This document shows positions 5,777 to 10,695 of a stretch of DNA of 10,695 nt, in pieces (the stretch's first letter is position 1; the number at the start of each line of letters is the position of its first letter). Source of the DNA: TMED26 sp002694075 (GTDB lineage: Bacteria > Pseudomonadota > Alphaproteobacteria > Thalassobaculales > Thalassobaculaceae); NCBI GenBank assembly GCA_036160575.1, contig JAYYDT010000039.1:1-10695 (forward strand), read 5' to 3'. A model generated the notes under the pieces. That model was not told the DNA's origin, searched no databases, and was given only the letters and a program-made list of their open reading frames with translations. The translations under genes and the position numbers were made by a program.

Positions 5777-6757
5777 ATGTTTTTTAGCTTTTTCGCCGCC
5801 TCGCGCGCGCGCCACGCGCGCGCCGCGGCATTGGTGGTCATGACCTTTGGATTGGCCGGATGTTCCTCGTTGCCGGATTACGCCAACCCGGTGTCCTGGT
5901 ACGAGCGGGCGGCGGACAAGGTCGGCGGCTGGTTTAGCGATGACGGCGCGGATCAAACCAGCGACGCCGGCGGTTTTCCGGCTTTGAAAAAGGCCCCGCC
6001 GCCGCGTGCCGTGACCTCGGGCGCGGAGCGGGACAAAATTGTCAAAGGGTTGGTCGCCGACCGCAAAAACGCGCGCCATTTGGCGAGCGGTGGGAAAGAG
6101 ACGCGGTCTAATTTGTGGCCCAACAAGAAACTCGCCACCTCCGCCACCGCGCCAGCGGTGACCAAGGCGCCGGCGCCAAAAGTTTCCGCCCCGAAAGCGG
6201 CGGCCCCGAAAGCGGCGGCATCCGCCCCGCAAGCCGTGGCGGCGGCGCCCGCGCCGCAAGCCACGCCGGCGCCCAAGAGTGTGGGCGCGACCCCGGCCGC
6301 TAACCTGGCGCCGAAACCGCAGTTGCGTCCGAGCACCGGGACCGAAGCCAGTGCCGCGGCCAGCGAAACACCGCAATTTCGCTTGCCGGCGAGCGCCGCC
6401 AACCAAAGCGTGGTGGTTCATTTCGCCAATGGCTCCTCACGTTTGAGCGCCAATGACCGGGCGGATGTCGCCAAGATCGCCAAACTGGTGCGCGAAAAAG
6501 GCGCCCGCGTGCGAGTCGTCGGGCATGCCTCGCGGCGAACCCGCGATATGGACCCGGTGCGCCATATGTTGGTGAATTTCGAGATGTCGGTGAAACGCGC
6601 CAACGCGGTGGCCGCCGAATTGGCGCGCCGTGGGGTCGACCGTGACGTGATCAGCGTCGAAGCGCGCGGCGCCAGTGAGCCGCTGTTCCTGGAAGTCATG
6701 CCGGCCGGCGAGGCGGGCAATCGCAGGGCGGAAATTTTCGTCGACTTCACCTCGTGA
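5777..6757 (+). CDS. OmpA-family lipoprotein with Ala/Pro/Lys linker
   Basis: This is a predicted lipoprotein of 326 residues with a C-terminal OmpA-like peptidoglycan-association domain. The signal peptide has Arg at 10, 12 and 15, a hydrophobic AAALVVMTFG core and the lipobox LAGC with the acylated Cys at 29. A Ser/Asp-rich region and a low-complexity Ala/Pro/Lys linker (about 120-200) follow. The OmpA-like domain is at 212-324: VVVHFANGSSRLS, VRVVGHAS, NFEMSVKRANAVAAEL, and GNRRAEIFVDF at the end. Where most relatives have H-T-D with a diaminopimelate-binding Asp, this one reads H-A-S (250-252). The Arg of the RAN motif (R274) is kept. The start at 5777 has GGAG seven bases upstream and gives a proper signal peptide. 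The longer open frame back to 5606 overlaps the phaC control region and is rejected. It probably links the outer membrane to the cell wall. It is transcribed divergently from phaC across a 157-base gap. Confidence 0.88.
   Translation: MFFSFFAASRARHARAAALVVMTFGLAGCSSLPDYANPVSWYERAADKVGGWFSDDGADQTSDAGGFPALKKAPPPRAVTSGAERDKIVKGLVADRKNARHLASGGKETRSNLWPNKKLATSATAPAVTKAPAPKVSAPKAAAPKAAASAPQAVAAAPAPQATPAPKSVGATPAANLAPKPQLRPSTGTEASAAASETPQFRLPASAANQSVVVHFANGSSRLSANDRADVAKIAKLVREKGARVRVVGHASRRTRDMDPVRHMLVNFEMSVKRANAVAAELARRGVDRDVISVEARGASEPLFLEVMPAGEAGNRRAEIFVDFTS
6188..6217 (+). repeat. 15-base tandem repeat, two copies, in the lipoprotein linker
   Basis: Two exact in-frame copies of GCCCCGAAAGCGGCG encode Ala-Pro-Lys-Ala-Ala twice (residues 138-147). 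Degenerate APK/APQ units lie around them. It is a coding microsatellite in a spacer segment, so linker length could vary between strains. Confidence 0.85.
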
Positions 6758-6799
6758 CGCGAAGCCCTGGACAGAGCGCGCCTCGCCACGCCATAACAG

Positions 6800-6855
6800 G
6801 GCGAATCGCCTTGCCGCGGTATATCGACAATGTCGAAAAAACAGATCGCTAGCGA
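6800..6855. promoter_or_regulatory. cluster of short inverted repeats ahead of hom
   Basis: The 133-base gap 6758-6890 has no gene. It holds three short palindromes: GGCGAATCGCC (6800-6810), TCGACAATGTCGA (6824-6836, perfect 6+6 around one base) and TCGCTAGCGA (6846-6855, perfect). An AGCGA motif is repeated at 6852-6856 and downstream. None is followed by a T run, so they are more like operator sites than terminators. No good sigma-70 promoter could be placed. The function is a guess: control of hom. Confidence 0.35.
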
Positions 6856-6890
6856 GATTAGCTAAAGCGAAATATAAGAAGGAGAGGGGC

Positions 6891-8183
6891 ATGTCGACAG
6901 CCTTGCGTGTAGGCGTCGCCGGTCTAGGCACCGTGGGCGCCGCGACGGTGCAATTGCTGGCCGGACAAAACGCCATGCTGGCCGCGCGGGCCGGCCGACC
7001 GATTGAGGTGACGGCGGTGTCGGCCCGTGATCGACGCAAAAATCGCGGCGCCGATTTAAGCCAGATGACCTGGTGCGACGATGCCCGCGAACTGGCCGCG
7101 CTGGACGACGTCGATGTGGTGGTCGAGTTGATTGGTGGCGCCGATGGGATCGCCCGCGATTTGGTCGAAGCGGCGCTCGCCGCCGGCAAGCACGTGGTGA
7201 CCGCCAACAAAGCCCTGCTGGCACACCACGGCACGGCGCTGGCGGCGCGTGCCGAGGCCGCCGAGCGCGTGCTGGCCTATGAGGCGGCGGTCGCCGGCGG
7301 TATCCCGATTATCAAGGCCCAGCGCGATGGTCTGGCCGCCAACCGGGTGCTGCGCCTGCACGGTATATTGAACGGCACCTGCAATTATATTCTGACCGTG
7401 ATGCGCGAGACGGGCCGCGACTTTCACGATGTCCTTGAGGAGGCCCAGCGGCTTGGCTACGCCGAGGCCGATCCGGCCTTTGACGTGGACGGCATCGACG
7501 CCGCCCACAAGCTGGCCATTCTGGCGTCCTTGGCGTTTGGCCGCGCGGTGGATTTCGACAATGTTCATGTCGAAGGGATCCGCCATATCTCGCCAATCGA
7601 TTTGGCCTATGCCGAGGAATTGGGCTACCGCATCAAACTTCTTGGCATCGCCGAAGATGGCGCTGACGGCGTGACTCAGCGCGTGCATCCGTCAATGGTC
7701 GCCAAAACCTCGCCCATCGCCCAGGTCGATGGCGTTTTCAACGCCGTCGCGGTCGAAGGCGACGCGGTCGGCGCGACCTTGTTCCAGGGCCGTGGCGCCG
7801 GGGCCGGACCAACCGCCTCGGCGGTGGTCGCCGACTTGGTGGATATCGCCACCGGCCGGGGGGCGCCGGTCTTCGGCGTGCCGGCGTCGGCTTTGCTGGC
7901 CGCCCAACCGGCGCCGATGGATCGCCACCGCAGCGCCTATTACGTGCGGCTGATGGTCACCGACCGACCGGGGGTGCTGGCCGAGATCACCGCGGTGTTC
8001 CGCGACCATCACGTTTCGTTGGAAGCGGTCGTGCAGCGGGCCCGCGACCCCCATGGGCCGGTGCCCTTGGTGTTCACCACCCATGAAACCGAGGAAGCGG
8101 CGATGGCCCAATCGCTGGCGCGCATCGCTGGGTTCGATTTTTCACTCGAGCCGCCGCGCATGATTCGCATTGAGGCGTTTTAA
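6891..8183 (+). CDS. hom: homoserine dehydrogenase with C-terminal ACT domain
   Basis: This cytoplasmic enzyme reduces aspartate-4-semialdehyde to homoserine, the branch point to threonine and methionine. The 430 residues match monofunctional homoserine dehydrogenases. The nucleotide-binding loop GLGTVG is at 11-16. VVTANKALLA contains K107, equivalent to the first catalytic Lys. The substrate region runs from EAAVAGGIPII (131-141) through GILNGTCNYIL (158-168). EADPAFDVDGIDAAHKLAIL (192-211) carries E192, D203 and the catalytic K207; the D-K spacing equals D219/K223 of the yeast enzyme. The ACT domain begins near 349 (YYVRLMVTDRPGVLAEI), implying feedback control by threonine. The start at 6891 is fixed by a perfect AAGGAG (6879-6884) six bases ahead. 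An earlier in-frame ATG inside the lipoprotein gene is rejected. glpX follows after 40 bases, so an operon hom-glpX-recJ is likely. Confidence 0.97.
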   Translation: MSTALRVGVAGLGTVGAATVQLLAGQNAMLAARAGRPIEVTAVSARDRRKNRGADLSQMTWCDDARELAALDDVDVVVELIGGADGIARDLVEAALAAGKHVVTANKALLAHHGTALAARAEAAERVLAYEAAVAGGIPIIKAQRDGLAANRVLRLHGILNGTCNYILTVMRETGRDFHDVLEEAQRLGYAEADPAFDVDGIDAAHKLAILASLAFGRAVDFDNVHVEGIRHISPIDLAYAEELGYRIKLLGIAEDGADGVTQRVHPSMVAKTSPIAQVDGVFNAVAVEGDAVGATLFQGRGAGAGPTASAVVADLVDIATGRGAPVFGVPASALLAAQPAPMDRHRSAYYVRLMVTDRPGVLAEITAVFRDHHVSLEAVVQRARDPHGPVPLVFTTHETEEAAMAQSLARIAGFDFSLEPPRMIRIEAF

Positions 8184-8223
8184 AACAACCAAGCTTGAAC
8201 AGGGCTGTGAAGAGGGGACGGAA

Positions 8224-9204
8224 ATGAGTGAGACGCTGACCATGGATCGCAACTTGGCTTTGGAGGCCGTGCGTGTCACCGAAGTGGCCGCCCTGGCGGC
8301 GTCCCGGCTGATGGGGCGCGGCGATGAAAAGGCCGCCGACCAAGCCGCCGTCGACGCCATGCGCGGCGCCCTCAACGTGCTTTCCATCGACGGGACCGTG
8401 GTGATCGGCGAGGGCGAGCGCGATGAGGCGCCGATGCTTTACATCGGCGAAAAAGTCGGCCGCGGCGGTCCGCGCATCGACATCGCCCTCGACCCTTTGG
8501 AAGGCACCACCATCACCGCCAAGGGCGGTGCCAACGCCTTGGCCGTGATGGCCATGGCCAATGAGGGCGGTTTTCTGAACGCGCCGGATGTGTACATGGA
8601 TAAAATCGCCGTTGGCGGCGGTCTGCCGGCCGATGTGGTGGACATCGACAAAGACCCGGAGGCCAATCTGCGGTCGTTGGCGGCGGCCAAGAATTGCGAG
8701 GTCGCCGACTTGGTCGCTTGCATCCTCGACCGACCGCGCCACGCCGACCTCATCGCCGCCGTGCGGGCCGCCGGCGCGCGTATCATGTTGATCTCCGATG
8801 GCGATGTGTCGGGCGTCATCGCGACCTCCCAGGCGGCCAGCGGGGTCGATATCTATCTTGGTTCCGGCGGTGCGCCGGAAGGGGTGTTGGCGGCCGCCGC
8901 CCTGCGCGCCATCGGCGGCCAAATGCAGGGACGTCTAATCTTCCGCAATGACGACGAACGGGCGCGGGCGGCGAAATGGGGGATTGAGGATCTGGACCGC
9001 AAATACGGCCTCCATGACCTGGCCAGTGGCGACGTCATGTTCGCCGCCACCGGGGTGACCAATGGCACCATGCTAAAGGGGGTCCGCCGCCACGCCGGCG
9101 GCGCTTATACCCAGTCGATCATCATGCGCTCGAGCACGGGCACCGTGCGTACCATCGAAGCCCAGCACGACTTTACCCGCAAAGGCGCCTTCGAGACCTC
9201 GTAA
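8224..9204 (+). CDS. glpX: class II fructose-1,6-bisphosphatase GlpX
   Basis: GlpX hydrolyses fructose-1,6-bisphosphate to fructose-6-phosphate in gluconeogenesis. Some bacterial class II enzymes also accept sedoheptulose-1,7-bisphosphate. The 326 residues are of normal length, slightly shorter than E. coli GlpX. Metal-site motifs are clear: IGEGERDEAPM (61-71, E63), DPLEGT (90-95, D90 and E93) and GGAPEGV (215-221, E219). They correspond to E57, D85, E88 and E213 of E. coli. Also visible are ANALAVMA, FLNAPDVYMDK and ISDGDVSG (190-197). The start at 8224 has GAGGGG six bases upstream; the in-frame ATG at 8170 would overlap the end of hom and is rejected. It sits between hom (40-base gap) and recJ (19-base gap) and is probably co-transcribed with both, without an obvious metabolic link to either. 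Confidence 0.96.
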   Translation: MSETLTMDRNLALEAVRVTEVAALAASRLMGRGDEKAADQAAVDAMRGALNVLSIDGTVVIGEGERDEAPMLYIGEKVGRGGPRIDIALDPLEGTTITAKGGANALAVMAMANEGGFLNAPDVYMDKIAVGGGLPADVVDIDKDPEANLRSLAAAKNCEVADLVACILDRPRHADLIAAVRAAGARIMLISDGDVSGVIATSQAASGVDIYLGSGGAPEGVLAAAALRAIGGQMQGRLIFRNDDERARAAKWGIEDLDRKYGLHDLASGDVMFAATGVTNGTMLKGVRRHAGGAYTQSIIMRSSTGTVRTIEAQHDFTRKGAFETS

Positions 9205-9223
9205 GCGGGCGGTGGAGACGGTC

Positions 9224-10695
9224 ATGGATGCGGTTCTCAACGTCGATCACTCGTTCACCGGCAAGAATTGGCGGTCGCGTGTCGATGGCGACGAAGTGGC
9301 CCGCGACCGCCGTGCGACCGCCCTGGCCCAACGCCTGGACCTGCCGGCGATCGTCGCCCAAATCCTGGCCGACCGAGAGATCGAGCTGGATCAGGCGGAA
9401 GCCTATTTGGCGCCGACCTTGCGGGATTTGCTGCCCGACCCGTCCTCTTTTCGCGATATGGACCAAGCCGTGGCGCGGCTGGTGCGGGCGATTGGCGCCG
9501 GCGAGAAAATCGCCGTTTTCGGAGATTATGACGTCGATGGCGCGACCTCTTCGGCACTCCTTCTGCGCTTCATGCGGGCGGTTGGCGGGGACATTCAAGC
9601 CTATATTCCCGACCGGATCGCCGAAGGTTATGGCCCGAACGCGCCGGCCCTGTTGAAACTGGCCGCCGATGGCGTGCGGGTGGTCGTCACCGTGGATTGT
9701 GGGATCACCGCCTTTGAGCCCCTGGCCGCCGCCGCCCAGGCTGGCCTGGATGTGATCGTTCTGGACCATCATGTGGCCGAACCACAGCTGCCGACGGCGG
9801 TGGCGGTGGTCAATCCCAACCGCTTTGACGAGAACGCCGGGCATGGCTATTTGGCCGCGGTCGGGGTGTGTTTCCTGACCACCATCGCCCTTAACCGGGC
9901 TTTGCGCGCGGCCGGCCATTACCAGGGCCGGGCGGAACCCAATTTGCTGCAGTGGTTGGATCTGGTGGCCCTGGGCACGGTCGCCGATGTGGTGCCGCTG
10001 GTCGGTCTCAACCGAGCTTTCGTGCAACAGGGTTTGAAGGTCCTCGCCGGGCGCCGCAACACCGGCCTGTCGGCACTCGCCGATGTCGCCGGCTTGGACA
10101 GTCGGCCGGAAGCCTATCACCTGGGTTTCGTCTTGGGACCGCGGGTCAACGCCGGTGGCCGCGTTGGCGAAGCCGGTCTCGGCACCCGCTTGCTCGCCGC
10201 CGACGACCCGGCCGAGGCGGCCGAGTTGGCGCGCCGCCTGGACGCCTATAACGGGGACCGGCGGGCCATCGAGGCGGAGGTGCTGACCGCCGCCGTGACC
10301 CAGGCCGAAGCCGCCGGGGCGGCGGCCACGTCCCTGGTGATGGTCGGCGACGCGGGCTGGCACCCGGGGGTGATCGGCATTGTCGCCGCGCGTTTGCGCG
10401 AACGGTTTGGCGTGCCGGCCTGCGTCATCGCCTGGGACGGCGCGGTCGGCAAGGGATCCGGGCGCTCGGTGCCGGGCGTCGCCCTTGGACCGGCGGTGTT
10501 GGCCGCCCAGCAGGCGGGCTTGCTGATCAATGGTGGCGGCCATGCCATGGCCGCCGGCTTCACCGTCGCGCGCGACCGTTTCGCCGACTTTCAAGCCTTC
10601 ATGACCGAGCGGATCGAGGCGGCGCTGGCCGCCGCGCCGCTGACCCAGCGGTTGAACATCGACGCGGTGGTCACCCCCGGCGGCGCCAACCGCAA
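9224..10695 (+). CDS. recJ: single-stranded-DNA-specific exonuclease RecJ, 3' end cut by window edge
   Basis: RecJ is a 5'-to-3' single-strand exonuclease of the DHH phosphoesterase family. It acts in RecF-pathway recombination, mismatch repair and base-excision repair. The frame starts at 9224 and runs without a stop for 490 codons to the window edge. All signature motifs are present: VFGDYDVDGATSS (98-110) with D101, D103 and D105; VTVDCGI (155-161); LDHHVAEP (180-187); DLVALGTVADVVPL (246-259); GPRVNAGGRVG (305-315). The DHHA1 domain follows: GDAGWHPGVIGIVAARL (375-391), GKGSGRS (409-415) and GGGHAMAAGF (437-446). RecJ is usually about 570-600 residues, so roughly 80-110 C-terminal residues lie outside. 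The ATG has GGAG six bases upstream; an in-frame GTG four codons earlier is possible but overlaps that site. It follows glpX by 19 bases, probably in the same transcript. Confidence 0.96.
   Translation, partial: MDAVLNVDHSFTGKNWRSRVDGDEVARDRRATALAQRLDLPAIVAQILADREIELDQAEAYLAPTLRDLLPDPSSFRDMDQAVARLVRAIGAGEKIAVFGDYDVDGATSSALLLRFMRAVGGDIQAYIPDRIAEGYGPNAPALLKLAADGVRVVVTVDCGITAFEPLAAAAQAGLDVIVLDHHVAEPQLPTAVAVVNPNRFDENAGHGYLAAVGVCFLTTIALNRALRAAGHYQGRAEPNLLQWLDLVALGTVADVVPLVGLNRAFVQQGLKVLAGRRNTGLSALADVAGLDSRPEAYHLGFVLGPRVNAGGRVGEAGLGTRLLAADDPAEAAELARRLDAYNGDRRAIEAEVLTAAVTQAEAAGAAATSLVMVGDAGWHPGVIGIVAARLRERFGVPACVIAWDGAVGKGSGRSVPGVALGPAVLAAQQAGLLINGGGHAMAAGFTVARDRFADFQAFMTERIEAALAAAPLTQRLNIDAVVTPGGANR

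Noticed and set aside
6764..6802. GCCCTG/CAGGGC stem after the lipoprotein stop as a terminator
   Set aside because: The loop is about 27 bases and no T run follows.
9173..10594. 473-codon minus-strand frame
   Set aside because: It is antisense to recJ, which carries every DHH and DHHA1 motif. Its His/Gln/Gly-rich translation is typical of reversed GC-rich coding DNA.

Overview
The window is GC-rich bacterial DNA carrying core metabolic and housekeeping genes. At the left end is a roughly 0.95 kb stretch of different composition. A class I polyhydroxyalkanoate synthase, a glutaredoxin-type arsenate reductase, an OmpA-type lipoprotein and the order hom-glpX-recJ all suggest an alphaproteobacterium, perhaps of Rhodospirillales type. 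That placement is inferred from gene content and protein style, not from a search.

Layout. Positions 1-955 hold two small unrecognised membrane-protein genes on the + strand (9-266 and 556-915). They are separated by a gene-poor spacer containing a possible terminator. A 22-base imperfect repeat follows each of them. The first is markedly AT-rich. Positions 957-5619 are a leftward series read in the order phaC, YbaK-family deacylase, typA/bipA, arsC. phaC and the deacylase gene are 5 bases apart and probably co-transcribed. typA has a 148-base leader with its own candidate promoter, and arsC follows typA after 31 bases. Positions 5620-5776 are a divergent control region. It contains a candidate phaC promoter, and a 15-base near-palindrome resembling PhaR operators sits over the predicted transcription start. 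Positions 5777-10695 are rightward: an OmpA-type lipoprotein, a 133-base gap rich in short inverted repeats, then hom, glpX and recJ with gaps of 40 and 19 bases. recJ is cut by the right edge.

How the genes work together. PhaC polymerises hydroxyacyl-CoA into storage granules. Its upstream palindrome suggests polymer-responsive repression. The deacylase (translation quality control), TypA (ribosome-associated GTPase, stress adaptation) and ArsC (arsenate detoxification) form a loosely stress-related leftward group. Hom (threonine/methionine branch), GlpX (gluconeogenesis) and RecJ (DNA repair) form a compact rightward cluster with no obvious shared pathway.

I found no tRNA, rRNA, CRISPR array, insertion sequence or transposase. 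Most of the window is ordinary. The parts worth a second look are the left-hand accessory stretch, the phaC control region and the inverted repeats ahead of hom. I did not find a convincing new multi-gene system.
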